Assembly (NCBI RefSeq): GCF_932294415.1
Contig: NC_065537.1
Span: forward strand, 1,860,001-1,924,000
Length of the DNA: 64,000 nucleotides
Source: Quercus robur
Taxonomy: Eukaryota > Streptophyta > Magnoliopsida > Fagales > Fagaceae
Direction of reading: 5' to 3'
The notes under the pieces are model-generated. The model was not told the origin of the DNA. It worked only from the letters and a program-made list of their open reading frames with translations, and did no database searches. Made by a program: the position numbers and the translations under genes. Numbering within the stretch: the first letter of the stretch is position 1; every line of letters begins with the position of its first letter. Below are positions 33,268 through 45,418 of the stretch, piece after piece.

Positions 33268-34018
33268 TGTAGGGACACGATTCTCAAACGGCCCAACAAT
33301 GACATTGGGCTCGCACGTGAAGGATCCCTCACAATAAGATTTGTAGAGAGTGGGCTTGAAAGGCTAGCGTTTGGTCACAGGGCGTTGGTCCAAACCGGAC
33401 TTTAGGGAAACTCAGATAAGAAAAGGCTTCAGCCTGGATATCCAAGCCCTACAGCTTTGTAACTTGAGGGATTGGACTCCTCGGATCATGTCCGAGGAGC
33501 ACTAATGTCTTTCTCCGGTTACCCGGCGGTGAGTTTTTCGTGGTGGTGTACATATATTGTCCGGGCATTCTCATCCCTGGAGTTTTTTCCCAGGAAGTGA
33601 GATGGGGATCCCTTTCTGATTAGTTTATCTTCTCTTTTATACTAGCCTACGTTCGCTGTCCCTCGTCCACGTGTAGGGTCAACTTTTTTAGGACTGCTAT
33701 TTGTCCCGTCAGTCTAATCCCGGAATTGTTGGGGATGGTTAATAAAGCCTAAGAATCAGGTTTTGTTAGGTGTAGAGTCTTATCAGTGAAGGGTATTAAG
33801 GACAACTTCCCTGAGATATTTTCTGATCTTTAAAGTTTGCTCGTATACCACTTTCATCAATGAGACTTTGGGTTTGCCGAGGACTAAGCTGTCCTCGGCT
33901 GTATCTCCGGGCCATTTTGTGCTTCTTATTTTGAGCTTGGGCCATGGCCTTCTTCGGCTTGGGCCTGTGGACTCCCCATGAGCAAGCGGGCCGGGCCCAT
34001 AAATTATTGGGCCCCACA
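33268..34018 (-). repeat. LTR of the 5.9-kb element (left; 3' LTR)
   Basis: 751 bp, TG...CA. Its partner is 38417-39166. ORFs read antisense through it (such as 33783-34019) are chance and duplicate in both LTRs. Confidence 0.92.
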
Positions 34019-34355
34019 ATAGCCCCTCAAAACCCTGCTGTCCAACATCTTGGTTGGAAAGGTGGGTTTTGGTAATACCGAGCCTTTATTGTGGCTCATT
34101 TATTTCAGCCCTTGACTGGCGCTGGCGACTCTTCACCTACCCAGGGAGTGTACCGGTCCACGAGATGTTCCCCTTAATTTGCGCACGATGCCCTTATGCC
34201 GTTTGGTTATCCGAAGCGCGTCTTTAATATTTTCCCTTTACGAGATTTCTCAGATCTAACGGTTATTGATGGCGTGGGGGAACGAAACGGGTGTACTCTT
34301 ATTTGCAGATTTCCCTAGAGATCTGAACGCATTATGTACCCTTTTCCTCGTCCCC

Positions 34356-35160
34356 TATATAAAGAGAGAAGACAAAGGCTGATTTTCTCATACCTGAGTC
34401 CCTCAGATTCCTTCCAGAGTCCACTTCTTCTCTCTGATTATACCTTATTCGATAATACGTTCACCACAGTAGTCAGCCATGAGTAAACCATTTCATTCCC
34501 AAAAACACCATGTCCTAATAAAGCTCGAGATGGCTCGGTCAGGGCAAGGATGGCGGAGACTCAAGATTTGTCTCCCCTTCCTTTTAGCCAAAATCCGAAG
34601 CAGGGATTCGTCACGTCCCACTTTCGGCGTGACCGAGTCAAAGCCATCCATTATCACCACCACCCGCTCTCTCATGAGCATATCTAACATGGCGTCAGTG
34701 TGTTAGGAGTCAGGACTGGGGCAGGGACTAAGCGTCCCCGCTTCTTCCTCTCTTCTTTCACTGGCGCCTCTTTTTGCCTCTCTTTCCTCCTTCTCACCTT
34801 TTCCCTCTTCTTCTCCTCCTTCCTACTCATGTCCTCCATCTTCTTTATTCATCTCCTCCATCTTCCTCATTCATCTCCTCCATCCTCCTCTTTCTTCTCC
34901 TTCAAATTCTTCTTCCTTGTCCTTCAAATTCTTCTCCCTTCTCCTTCATCTTTTTCTTAAGAAGGTTCTTCTCTCTATATAAGCAATACTGAGGCAGAGA
35001 TTGGAGAGACTTTGAAGACGAGTTTAAAAGACACCTGATTGTTTACTTATCTGCATTGCGGATGTTATAGTTGCTTCGGCAGTTCATCTTTTGTATAGGC
35101 TTGTTTAAGCCGCCTTTTGTACGTTGTAATAATTTTTCATATTAATAAAAGTTGCTGTTA
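34356..35160 (+). other. Antisense TATA-headed unit (second module) of the 5.9-kb element
   Basis: On the strand opposite to the element: TATATAAA at 34356-34363, a small open frame 34479-34706 (75 codons; contains KIRSRDSSRPTFGVTE), a second TATATAA at 34976-34982, and AATAAA at 35144-35149 followed by GTTGCTGTTACTTT. The KIRSR...FGV(S/T)E block recurs in the units at 36530 and 44340. It looks like a promoter-ORF-poly(A) cassette, but transcription is not shown by sequence alone. The CT-rich stretch 34740-34960 is simple sequence. Confidence 0.45.
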
Positions 35161-35530
35161 CTTTACTTCGCATGTTCTGTTTTTATGTTTTTACAAGTTT
35201 ACAAGCGCTGCTCGGCACAATAATATAGCATTTGAATCAATGACAACTATGACTAAAATATCTGCTAATAAAAAGATGTCATCATAACTTTAATAAAATT
35301 ATTCGACATAGCAATGCCGACCAGTGAGGGACGTAACTCACCTTAAAATTAGCCGAGATGAGGACTGAGTGCTCGATACGGTATAGGAAGTAACTATCCG
35401 AGGACATGTCACCCGCTAAATGAACAGTTTCCTTAAGCTAATGAACATTGGGTCATTTCGCCATCTTCTTAACACCCTGGCCTTAACCTTTTACAGTATT
35501 TGAGCCGAGAACTTTCCCCATCCGAGTAGT

Positions 35531-35694
35531 TGGTTTCCCCATAGGCTTGAGTCCGAGGACCATGCAAGTCCTTGGTTCTGTCCAAAACTTATGTTTTTTT
35601 TTTTTTTTTTTTTTTTTTTCCTTTTGTGTACTTGGTTTCCCCATAGGCTTGAGTCCGAGGACCATGCAAGTCCTAGGTTCTGTCCAAAACTTAC

Positions 35695-35733
<39 letters not shown>

Positions 35734-36205
35734 TGTACTTGGTTTCCCCATAGGCTTGAGTCCGAGGACCATGCAAGTTCTAGGTTCTGTCCAAAACTTA
35801 TGTTTTTTCTTTTGTGTACTTGGTTTCCCCATAGGCTTGAGTCCGAGGACCATGCAAGTCCTAGGTTCTGTCCAAAACTTATGTTTTTCTCAGTACTTGG
35901 TTTCCCCATAGGCTTGAGTCCGAGGACCATGCAAGTCCTAGGTTCTGTCCAAAACTTATGTTTTTTCTTTTGTGTACTTGGTTTCCCCATAAGCTTGAGT
36001 CCGAGGACCATGCAAGTCCTAGGTTCTGTCCAAAACTTATGTTTTTCTTAGTACTTGGTTTCCCCATAGGCTTGAGTCCGAGGACCATGCAAGTCCTAGG
36101 TTCTGTCCAAAACTTATGTTTTTTTTCTTTTGCGTACTTGGTTTCCCCATAGACTTGAGTCCGAGGACCATGCAAGTCCTAGGTTCTGTCCAAAACTTTT
36201 TGAGT
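35531..36205. repeat. Tandem array, eight units of about 78-110 bp
   Basis: Each unit reads TTGGTTTCCCCATAGGCTTG, then AGTCCGAGGACCATGCAAGT, then TTCTGTCCAAAACTTATG and a T-tract. The variable T-tract length (up to about 30) explains the uneven period. The 81-bp core is shared with 37600-38165 and, inverted, with 43010-43890. Confidence 0.95.
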
Positions 36206-36529
36206 TCAGATTCTCCCTTTCTTCAGGTATTTCACGAGGCGCCGAGCAGGAGTTGTCCTCGGCAACGGCTATTTCTTGGCGTGGGCCACAGTCCCTGGGC
36301 CCTCATGCAGAGCGGGCCTGGGCCGCGAAGTCACTAAGCCCACGAATTAAGAGGTATCTCTACAGCCTTTGGCCACGCGGTACTCTCTGACGTCCCAATG
36401 TTCGAGGTGCGCCTTTACGAGGCTTCTTTAATCTTGTGGTTGCAGTTGACGTTGGAAGTTGAGCCAGAACCATTTTGTCTGTAGCGTCCCTTGGGATGCT
36501 GCGTGAATTAACTGCCACCACCTTATTCC

Positions 36530-37300
36530 CTTAAATAAATGGGAGAAATAGTTGCTTTCCCTACACACAACTCCTTCAGCTTCCTCCCAAATCACAGCTC
36601 CATTACTCAGTGCTGTCTTCCCTTAGCATAACATGTTTGAGGCGAGGGTCGGGAAGAAGGAACTCTCTCCGCCACGGAAGCGCCGTGCCCTCCTGAGACT
36701 CAAAATAGTGAGGTATGGGCACTAGAAGCATAAGTTCAAGAGAATACTCCATTTCGATCGAGGGGAAAGGGTGTCTCTCCCTCTTTTAGTCAAAATCCGA
36801 AGCAGGTTCTGTTCATGCCAGAATTTTGGTGTGTCAGAAGAAAGATTCTCCGCCATCAGTGCCTCTGCCTTGTGGCAGGCAAATATTTAGAGAAAGCCCC
36901 TCAACTTCCAGCTCCCTGCACCTTTCCTTCAGCGGTGTCAGGCTCAAGTTGGGTTCTCTCTGCACTTTTTCTTCGAGGTTGCGGGCCCCAGGCTGGGTTC
37001 TTTTACTGCCTGAGTTATGGGCATGTAAAAGCACTGAGGAAGAACGAGGTCTTGAAGCAGTAGCCAACCTCTCTTCTGTGCCACCTCCTCGGCTTTGTTT
37101 TATTTTCTTGTATCTTTCCTTTTGATTATGTGGTTAGCTTTAGTAGCCAACCTCTCATCTGTACTGCTCCTCAGCTTTATTTTATATATTTTTTCTTGTA
37201 TCTTCCTACTCAATTATGTAGTGAGCTCTGACATAAGCGGATTCCAGCTTTTCATTGTACGCTGTACTATTTCTTTGTTTTAGTAAAAATAGAAATTTAT
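36530..37300 (+). other. Antisense unit (first module) of the 5.9-kb element
   Basis: Homologous along its length to the unit of the 4.0-kb element (reverse complement of 44340-45100). It has a TAAATAAAT box near 36533, an ATG at 36633 opening MFEARVGKKELSPPRKRR, a KIRSR-FGVSEERFSAIS coding-like block near 36790-36860, and a TTAGTAAAAATAG 3' end near 37280. The counterpart of the last block in the 4.0-kb element is a canonical AATAAA. Confidence 0.45.
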
Positions 37301-37599
37301 TTACATGTTTTGAGTACTGATCTTTTGGCAACACTACTTTGTGAATGGGTGTACTCCATGTGTGTGTTTCTTCAAGAATATTTAGAGCAAGATACCTTGA
37401 AACATAATCTAACTAACTCTAATTTACCAATACTACCAAGCATTATATCGATAATTCATAGTAAATCAAACTTAGGAAACTAACTGGGGTAACAGTTGAA
37501 TATTCTGTGATAAGCGCGTGAATACCGTCCAAGACTGATAATCTCTAAATAATCCATCCGAGCAGTCGACTGGGAAGTAGGGAACTCCGATTGTGCTTT

Positions 37600-38165
37600 T
37601 GTGTACTCGGTTTCCCCATAGGCTTGAGTCCGAGGACCATGCAAGGCCTTGGTTCTGTCCAAAACTTTTGGTTTTTCTTTTGTGTACTCGGTTTCCCCAT
37701 AGGCTTGAGTCCGAGGACCATGCAAGGCCTTGGTTCTGTCCAAAACTTTTGGTTTTTCTTTTGTGTACTCGGTTTCCCCATAGGCTTGAGTCCGAGGACC
37801 ATGCAAGGCCTTGGTTCTGTCCAAAACTTTTGGTTTTTCTTTTGTGTACTTGGTTTCCCCATAGGCTTGAGTCCGAGGACCATGCAAGGCCTTGGTTCTG
37901 TCCAAAACTTATGGTTTTTCTTTTGTGTACTTGGTTTCCCCATAGGCTTGAGTCCGAGGACCATGCAAGGCCTTGGTTCTGTCCAAAACTTATGGTTTTT
38001 CTTTTGTGTACTTGGTTTCCCCATAGGCTTGAGTCCGAGGACCATGCAAGGCCTTGGTTCTGTCCAAAACTTATGGTTTTTCTTTTGTGTACTTGGTTTC
38101 CCCATAGGCTTGAGTCCGAGGACCATGCAAGACTTTGGTTCTGTCCAAAACTTATGGTTTTTCTT
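37600..38165. repeat. Tandem array, seven units of about 81 bp
   Basis: Same unit as 35531-36205 but with AAGGCCTTGG in place of AAGTCCTAGG and without T-tract expansion. It lies about 235 bp from the primer-binding site. Because 81 is a multiple of three, long ORFs (for example a 254-codon frame on each strand) stay open across it. These are repeat artefacts. Confidence 0.95.
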
Positions 38166-38416
38166 TTGTGTACTTATTTGCTTTTTTCGCAGGTCAGCCC
38201 CTTGGCCATAACTGGGAGAGCTGACTTGAGGTCGGAAGCCCCTAGAGCTGCCCGTGCCGTTGGCACTACAGGATGTAAGCCCTGGCATCAGTTTATATCG
38301 GAGCAACAACTGCAGGTCACTGGAGATGGGAAAAACTCGCGAGTCTCTGCTTGCTAGAGAGTTGACTCATGCACCACCCGTGCCAACGTGCAAGCCTTCC
38401 CACAGACGGCGCCAAT

Positions 38417-39166
38417 TGTAGGGACACGATTCTCAAACGGCCCAACAATGACGTTGGGCTCGCACGTGAAGGATCCCTCACAATAAGATTTGTAGAGAGT
38501 GGGCTTGAAAGGCTAACGTTTGGTCACAGGGCGTTGGTCCAAACCGGACTTTAGGGAAACTCAGATAAGAAAAGGTTTCAGCCTGGATATCCAAGCCCTA
38601 CAGCTTTGTAACTTGAGGGATTGGACTCCTCGGATCATGTCCGAGGAGCACTAATGTCTTTCTCCGGTTACCCGGCGGTGGGTTTTTCGTGGTGGTGTAC
38701 ATATATTGTCCGGGCATTCTCATCCCTGGAGTTTTTTCCCAGGAAGTGAGATGGGGAGCCCTTTCTGATTAGTTTATCTTCTCTTTTATACTAGCCTACG
38801 TTCGCTGTCCCTCGTCCACGTGTAGGGTCAACTTTTTAGGACTGCTATTTGTCCCGTCAGTCTAATCCCGGAATTGTTGGGGATGGTTAATAAAGCCTAA
38901 GAGTCAGGTTCTGTTAGGTGTAGAGTCTTATCAGTGAAGGGTATTAAGGACAACTTCCCTGAGATATTTTCTGATCTTTAAAGTTTGCTCGTATACCACT
39001 TTCATCAATGAGACTTTGGGTTTGCCGAGGACTAAGCTGTCCTCGGCTGTATCTCCAGGCCATTTTGTGCTTCTTATTTTGAGCTTGGGCCATGGCCTTC
39101 TTCGGCTTGGGCCTGTGGACTCCCCATGAGCAAGCGGGCCGGGTCCATAAATTATTGGGCCCCACA
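38417..39166 (-). repeat. LTR of the 5.9-kb element (right; 5' LTR)
   Basis: 750 bp, TG...CA. It lies next to the primer-binding site at 38399-38414. Confidence 0.92.
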
Positions 39167-39171
39167 ACTAT

Positions 39172-40295
39172 ATTAAATAAAGATTACAATACTTAAAAAT
39201 GTAACTTGAGTAAAAAAACTCACTTTTCTTTTTTCTTTTCACTCACTGCTCTCTTTTTCACAGTATATTTTCTCTTACTCTATCTATTTTTCTCTACTTT
39301 TTTACTTGCTCTCACTTAAGTGCAGTTCTTCAAGACCGCATCTAGTCCTTACACTCTGAGACTTCACTTCTTTCTCCCCTGCCCAAATGGCCGAATGGTC
39401 TCACCATTTATTTCTTCATCTTTTCTTTCTTTTCTCCCTTTCACACTCTTCACGTCAAGTCACAATAAGTACAAGCCACTTATTTTGACTTTGCTTCAAC
39501 CAAAATCTCTTTATTCAGCTCTCATTGGCCGAATCGCCTTGGTTGTTTCTTTTCTTTTTCCTTTCAGCGTGTCCAACACACTTTGGCTCACTTCTCATTA
39601 AGAGAAGTCAGACTTCTCACGGGTCATGGAGTGGCATGCTCATTAAATGAGCTCTTGAAAAAGCATGTGGGCTGGATGCATGGTGCAGTGCACCCAACAT
39701 GAAAGGGTACTTGAAGAGTATGGAGAGACGCTTTTGATGAGAAATAGTCAAAAAAAAAAAAAAACAAACCATGCAGTGGACTTGCTAAATGGTTTGTTCC
39801 TTCATGATAATTGAGGGGATATGCGGTAAGGTAAGAATTCTAATATGCAAATAATCAAAACGAGTCTAATAATATTAAATGCAATAGCGGGTTGTTGAGG
39901 TACAATAACTATTTATGTGAAGGGTGTCAATTTATATTTCTTTTGAGAATGATTATACTGGTTGATCAAACCAAAAGGAAAGGATCCATAAGCTAGCAGC
40001 CATATTATCTTGAGATAGGTAAGAAATTGTTACATTCCTCTAAACTCGGCTACTTGGCTATTAATAGTAATTGGACATGGTCCTTGGTATTTGGTCAGTT
40101 GTTTGGCCACTGTGATTAGCCACTATATTCGGCCATGTTCCTCGTACAATCTGTATTCTTTATGGTATATATTGCTTCAATAAGAGTTAATATATATTTT
40201 TTAAGATCAACTTGAAATTTTAAACCAAAAAAAAAAAAGATCAACTTGAAATTACTATGTAAACTTCATTGTCTTCTCTTTTTAACTTCACACAC
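39172..40295. other. Intergenic region between units B and C
   Basis: AT-rich, with no gene or element I can identify. A small ORF at 39320-39601 has simple Phe/Ser/Leu-rich composition and no recognisable domain. Confidence 0.5.
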
Positions 40296-42067
40296 ACCGG
40301 AAGATGACATTAGCACGATGTCTAGTACTACTTTATCTATTTTGTTAATTTATTTTACAAATCATCCAATATTTCAGTTTTTATTTTTACATATAACCTA
40401 ATAAAATAATAAACGGTATTCTTATCTCTCTCTTTCATCCCATTGTCTTTTTCTCTTCATACACAACCACATGATTTTATTTTTTCTTTACAATCTATGA
40501 ATAGTAAGGTTACATATATGCAACTTTACTATTTATAGGTTGCAAACCTTTTTAGGTGTACAAACTCGGATGGAGTAGGTTTTTACTGTCTTGAATTGTG
40601 AAATAACAATTGAAGAGTGTTTAAACTCCCTAATGCTGGTGCTCTGAGCAAACAAAGAAAAAGAAGGATCAACAGAAGCTGAGGAGAAGAGTTTGTATTA
40701 GAATTATAAGATGCACATTTTTAATTATGAACATTGTCAAAGTACGTTTTGCAAAAACTTGAAGAATATTTTTTAATGAAATGTGTTTATTTTGTGAAAA
40801 TCTTTATAATATTTAATACACACAATTTTCAGATTTAACAAAAAGTTTGAGCTCCATTTAATATATTTTACAGTAGAAGATTGAGATTAAATATTTTAAA
40901 AACAACTGTTTGGATTTTTTACTTATTTATATTTAATTAATATTGAACATAGATACTGTGGGGCTAGAGAATTTATGACCCGGTCCACTTTATATTAGGG
41001 CCCAAGACTCGAGCCGAGGAGAGGCATTGCCGAGGACATACAATGAAAGTCCAAATGGCCTAGGGATATGGCCGAGGACGATTTTGTCCTTGACATCCCA
41101 GAGCGCTCCTAAAAGAAAGGGCGAACACAGTGTAGGAGCGGCCCAAGTAAAAAGCTGCCAATACTGCAATTAAATACTCTGCGCTTGACAGGTCCATGCT
41201 CTTTACCATACTCTTCAGCTTTTACAACCACCCTCAACCACTTTGGATATGGGCTGAAAAGACAAGTATCAGCCCTAAAAAGCGAAACCTACACGTAGAC
41301 GCATAAGGGAGAGGAAAAGCTAGTATAAAAGAAGGTGGAAGCAGCCAAGAAAAAGAGGGGGACATATCGTCTCCCAGACCGTGAAGCCCCAAAAAAGGAG
41401 AATAATAAGAGCATTAAACTCCATAAAGCTCCTCGGACGAGGTCTAAGGACCGGAGCCACTCAAGTCATGTTGAAAATAAGTCTTGTTAGATACGTCAGG
41501 TTCATTCTAGTACGATTACCATGAAAACTATGACTAACCACCGTCCGGCGACCAAGACCTAGCCTTTCAGCCTACTCTCTACAAATTTATTGTTTGGGCG
41601 TTTAACGTTCGATTCCAACACACTAACTTGGGGTCATTACAAATTGAGTTCTCATAGATATTTTAATATTTCATGTTTTACCTATTTTTGAAATACAGTT
41701 TTTTTTTTTTTTTTTGGCCCTTCCAAATAGAGAATCCTGCTTTTATCCTTTGTTGTAGCTCCAACCGAGAACCGACAAATCTTCATCACAATCGGCCGAA
41801 GACAAGCGCCATTATAGACCGTAAAAATTATGTAATACACAAACTAACTCAGCTTTATTAAAAAGCTAGCACAAACGGTCCCACCACAAATCCAAAATAC
41901 ACAGCCCAACACTCAAGAGCCCATTGTTTCTTTTAAAAAATAAGAACACTCAAGAACGTACAACAACCAAATAAAAAAATTGGAACATCATTATTCTCTT
42001 TCTTTTTTTTTTATTTTTTAATTTTTTTTTTATTTTAGTTTCAAAATTAGTTGCAGCTTAACACTAT
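40296..42067. repeat. Start of unit C, non-coding duplicated block
   Basis: Begins near CCGGAAGATGACATTAGCAC, matching unit A from about 1604. It continues to the site matching 2590 and then joins TTTCAAAATTAGTTGCAGCTTAACACTA, which matches unit A at 4176. The 1.5-kb foldback element is therefore absent here. A solo LTR interrupts it at 40957-41656. Confidence 0.75.
40957..41656 (+). mobile_element. Solo LTR in unit C, TSD GATAC/GATAT
   Basis: 700 bp starting TGTGGGGCTAGAG. The last bases (TTGAGTTCTCATA) align with the GTGTCCCTACA end of the 4.0-kb element's LTR, so the terminal CA has decayed to TA. Flanks are GATAC (40952-40956) and GATAT (41657-41661), and the unoccupied site in unit A reads AGATACTTTAATATT. 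It is the same superfamily as the 42068 LTRs but more diverged, hence older. Plus orientation. Confidence 0.82.
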
Positions 42068-42749
42068 TGTGGGGCCTGAAATTTGGAATCCCGACCCACT
42101 TCACATTAATGGCCCAAAACCCAAGCCGAGGAGCCCTACTGCCGAGGAGATATGAGGAGAACCCCTTGATGGCCCAATAATATAGCCGAGGACAACCTCA
42201 CGCTCAACGCCTCACAAAATGCCTGAAGAAAATGACAAACTCAGTACAAGAGCAGTACAAACTAGAAAGCTGCCAACACCATAACGTGGAGCCCAGCACC
42301 TGACAAACCCATACCCCATACCATGCTATCCAGCTTTTCCCAACCACTCTGACGTGAAGATTGATAGGACGAGTAACTGCCCCAAACAAGGAGAAACTGA
42401 CATGTAGATGAAGAAGGGAAATCAAATACTAGTATAAAAGGGAACAAAGGAGGAGACAGAATGGGGGAGAGGCCCCGGGAAAAGAAGGAAGAAAAAGGAG
42501 GAATGGTGAGAATGTGATGCTCCTCGGACTAATTCCGAGGAGTCAAACCTTCCAAACTACACTGATGCAAGGCTCAGCTATACAGTCCAAACTCATCTTT
42601 GTATGATCGCTCATGAAACCATGACCATACCGAAACCCAGCGCCCAAAGGCAGGCCTTTCCAAACCCACTCTCTACAAATCATATTGTTCGGACCCTTTA
42701 CACACGAGCCCAACGTCAGCCTTGGGTCGTTAAAAATCGTGTCCCTACA
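42068..42749 (+). repeat. 5' LTR of the 4.0-kb element
   Basis: 682 bp, TG...CA, followed after two bases by the primer-binding site at 42752-42767. Confidence 0.93.
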
Positions 42750-43009
42750 ATTGGCGCCGTCTGTGGGAAGGCTTGCGCATTGGCCCAGGTGGCGGTGGAG
42801 TCAACTCTCTAGCAAGTAGAGGTTCACGGGGTTTCCTCCATCTCCGGCGACATGCAGTTGTTGCTCCGACATAAACTTCTGCTAGGGGCTACGCCCTGCA
42901 TTGCCAACGGCGCGGGCAGTTCTAGGGGCTTCCGGCCTCAAGCCAACTCTCCCCGCCAGGGTCTAGGGGCTGACCTTCGAAAAACAAATAAATACACAAG
43001 AAAAACTAT

Positions 43010-43890
43010 AAGTTTTGGACAGAACCAAGGCCTTGCATGGTCCTTGGACTCAAGCCTATGGGGAAACCAAGTACTCAAAAGAAAAATCATAAGTTTTGGA
43101 CAGAACCAAGGCCTTGCATGGTCCTCGGACTCAAGCCTATGGGGAAACCAAGTACTCAAAAGAAAAACTATAAGTTTTGGACAGAACCAAGGCCTTGCAT
43201 GGTCCTCGGACTCAAGCCTATGGAGAAACCAAGTACTCAAAAGAAAAACTATAAGTTTTGGACAGAACCAAGGCCTTGCATGGTCCTCGGACTCAAGCCT
43301 ATGGGGAAACCAAGTACTCAAAAGAAAAACTATAAGTTTTGGACAGAACCAAGGCCTTGCATGGTCCTCGGACTCAAGCCTATGGGGAAACCAAGTACTC
43401 AAAAGAAAAACTATAAGTTTTGGACAGAACCAAGACCTTGCATGGTCCTCGGACTCAAGCCTATGGGGAAACCAAGTACTCAAAAGAAAAACTATAAGTT
43501 TTGGACAGAACCAAGGCCTTGCATGGTCCTTGGACTCAAGCCTATGGGGAAACCAAGTACTCCAAAGAAAAATCATAAGTTTTGGACAGAACCAAGGCCT
43601 TGCATGGTCCTCAGACTCAAGCCTATGGGGAAACCAAGTACTCCAAAGAAAACCATAAGTTTTGGACAGAACCAAGGCCTTGCATGGTCCTCGGACTCAA
43701 GCCTATGGGGAAACCAAGTACTCAAAAGAAAAATCATAAGTTTTGGACAGAACCAAGGCCTTGCATGGTCCTCGGACTCAAGCCTATGGGGAAACCAAGT
43801 ACTCAAAAAAAAAACTATAAGTTTTGGACAGAATCAAGGCCTTGCATGGTCCTCGGACTCAAGCCTATGGGGAAACCAACTACTTAAAAG
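43010..43890. repeat. Tandem array, eleven units of about 81 bp
   Basis: Unit core AAGTTTTGGACAGAACCAAG, then GCCTTGCATGGTCCTCGGAC, then TCAAGCCTATGGGGAAACCA. This is the reverse complement of the array units at 37600-38165. In element orientation both arrays therefore point the same way and follow the primer-binding site. The 292-, 268- and 245-codon ORFs across it are products of the period being divisible by three. Confidence 0.95.
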
Positions 43891-44339
43891 AAAAACTACG
43901 TTACATGGACCTTAGAATCTATTCGAGGAGAATTCTCCATTAACAATTGGGTTAATCCCTAAACTGCATGGATTCCCAAGTCTGCTCTCGGATCCTCAGT
44001 ACCAAAGGGATTGATGCAATATAGAGAAATATGTTACCAAAAACACAATCGGAGTCCCTTACTGCTCGGTTACCCCCTCGGATGAATTATTTAGAGTTTA
44101 TCGTTCTCGGATGGTCTCCTCGCACGTATTACGGAATATTCAGCTGTTATCTCGGTTAGTTTCCTAAATTTAATTTACTGTGAATTATCATTATTATGCC
44201 TGGTAATGTCGGTAAATTAGAATTAGTCGGATTATGTTTCAAGGTTTCCTGCTCTAAGTATCATTGAAGAAAAACACACATGGAGCACACCCATTCACAA
44301 AGTAGTGTTGCAAAAAAGAAAAATACTCAAAACAAGTAA

Positions 44340-45100
44340 ATAAATTCCTCTTTTATTAAGACAAAGAAATAGTACAGCGTACAATGAAAAACTGGAATCG
44401 GCTTATATTAAAGCTAACTACATAATCGAAAAGAAAGATACAAGAGAATAAAGAGAAAGCCTAGGAAGTGGTACAGAGGAGAGGTTGGCTGCTGTTTCAA
44501 GACGTTGTTCAAGGAAAACCATTCCTCAACACTTTTACATGCCTATAACTCAGGTAGCCAAAGAGCCCAACTCGGGGCCTGCACCGTTGAAGAAAAGGTG
44601 TAGAGAGCCCGACTTCGGGCTAGCGGAGCTGAAAAAAAGGTGCAGGGAACCCAACTTGAGGCCAGCACCGTTGAAGAAAAGGTGCAGAGAGCCGGAAGTT
44701 GATGGGCCTCCACGGAACCACGCCTGCGGTATCGCAGACGGTGCTGATGGCGGAAAACCTTTCTTCTGACACACCAAAAATCTGGTGTGGCCAGAACCTG
44801 CTTCGGATTTTGACTGAAAGAGGGGAGGGTACCGTTCCCACCATATCCAAGCGAGAGAACACCTTAAGTCTGTGCCTACCCTGCCTAGACCACATCACTT
44901 TAAGTCTTGGAAGGGTCCGGTGCCTCTGTGGCGGGTGAAGTTCCTCCACTTCCACCCAAGCCTCAAACATATGGCACTGAGGGAAGATGACACTGGAGGT
45001 AGGAACTGGTTATGGACAAAGGGTTATGATTCTAAAGAGAGCAGAAGGGTTTATATGCCAGGAGAATAACCACCTGTCCTACTTATATAAAGGGTAAGGA
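44340..45100 (-). other. Antisense TATA-headed unit of the 4.0-kb element
   Basis: On the minus strand: TTATATAA (45090-45083), a 116-codon open frame from 44970 to 44620 (starts MFEAWVEVEELHPPQ; contains KIRSRFWPHQIFGVSEERFS), and AATAAA at 44357-44352. A repeated short motif lies near 44575-44700 (GTTGAAGAAAAGGTG(C/T)AG, three times). It is homologous to 36530-37300. Its consistent antisense placement in both elements argues for conservation of the whole cassette and against chance. Confidence 0.5.
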
Positions 45101-45418
45101 GGTGTCATTTAATTTAATTTGAGCAGATTCCCAAGACACACTGCAGACAAGGTAGCTCTGGCACAATTTCCAACGCTATCCACCACCACAAGATTTAAAG
45201 GTCCTCGTGAAGGCGCGCCTCGAAGACTGAAATGACAAAGGGCACTGCGCGGATGAAGAATAAAGTAATGCCTCTTAATTCGGCACATCTCCCATGCAAA
45301 TGGAAGGACACAAGCAGCAATAAGGCACGGAACTTGAACAAGTCACGAGGTGGGCTCAGCATCACCAAAACCCTCCTTCCCAACTAAAAAGTCGGGAAGC
45401 AGGATTTCGAGGGGCTAT

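Larger units (their letters stand above)
33268..39166 (-). mobile_element. Non-autonomous LTR retrotransposon, 5.9 kb, two internal modules, TSD ACTAT
   Basis: LTRs 33268-34018 (751 bp) and 38417-39166 (750 bp) begin TGTAGGGACACGATT and end TTGGGCCCCACA. ACTAT flanks at 33263-33267 and 39167-39171. The primer-binding site (minus strand, 38399-38414) and purine tract TTTTGAGGGGCTAT (minus, 34019-34032) set the orientation. The LTRs differ at about ten sites by eye (1.3%). No gag or pol is present. In element order the interior is: repeat array (38165-37600), antisense unit (about 37300-36230), second repeat array (36205-35530), second antisense unit (about 35160-34100). The 4.0-kb element at 42068 has just one array and one unit. 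Confidence 0.92.

Noticed and set aside
37600-38165. CRISPR-like regular repeats
   Set aside because: The units are contiguous tandem repeats without variable spacers, in plant DNA inside an LTR element.
35491-38357. Long ORFs of 100-254 codons on both strands over the repeat arrays of the 5.9-kb element
   Set aside because: They are translations of 81-bp tandem repeats in several frames at once, with no domain and no start context.
42752-42767. tRNA-derived sequence
   Set aside because: Only a 9-base match to a tRNA 3' end followed by non-tRNA sequence directly after an LTR: a primer-binding site, not a tRNA gene. No tRNA or rRNA gene was seen elsewhere.
42852-43915. Overlapping ORFs of 268, 292 and 245 codons
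   Set aside because: Same repeat-array artefact in the 4.0-kb element; open on both strands because the period is a multiple of three.
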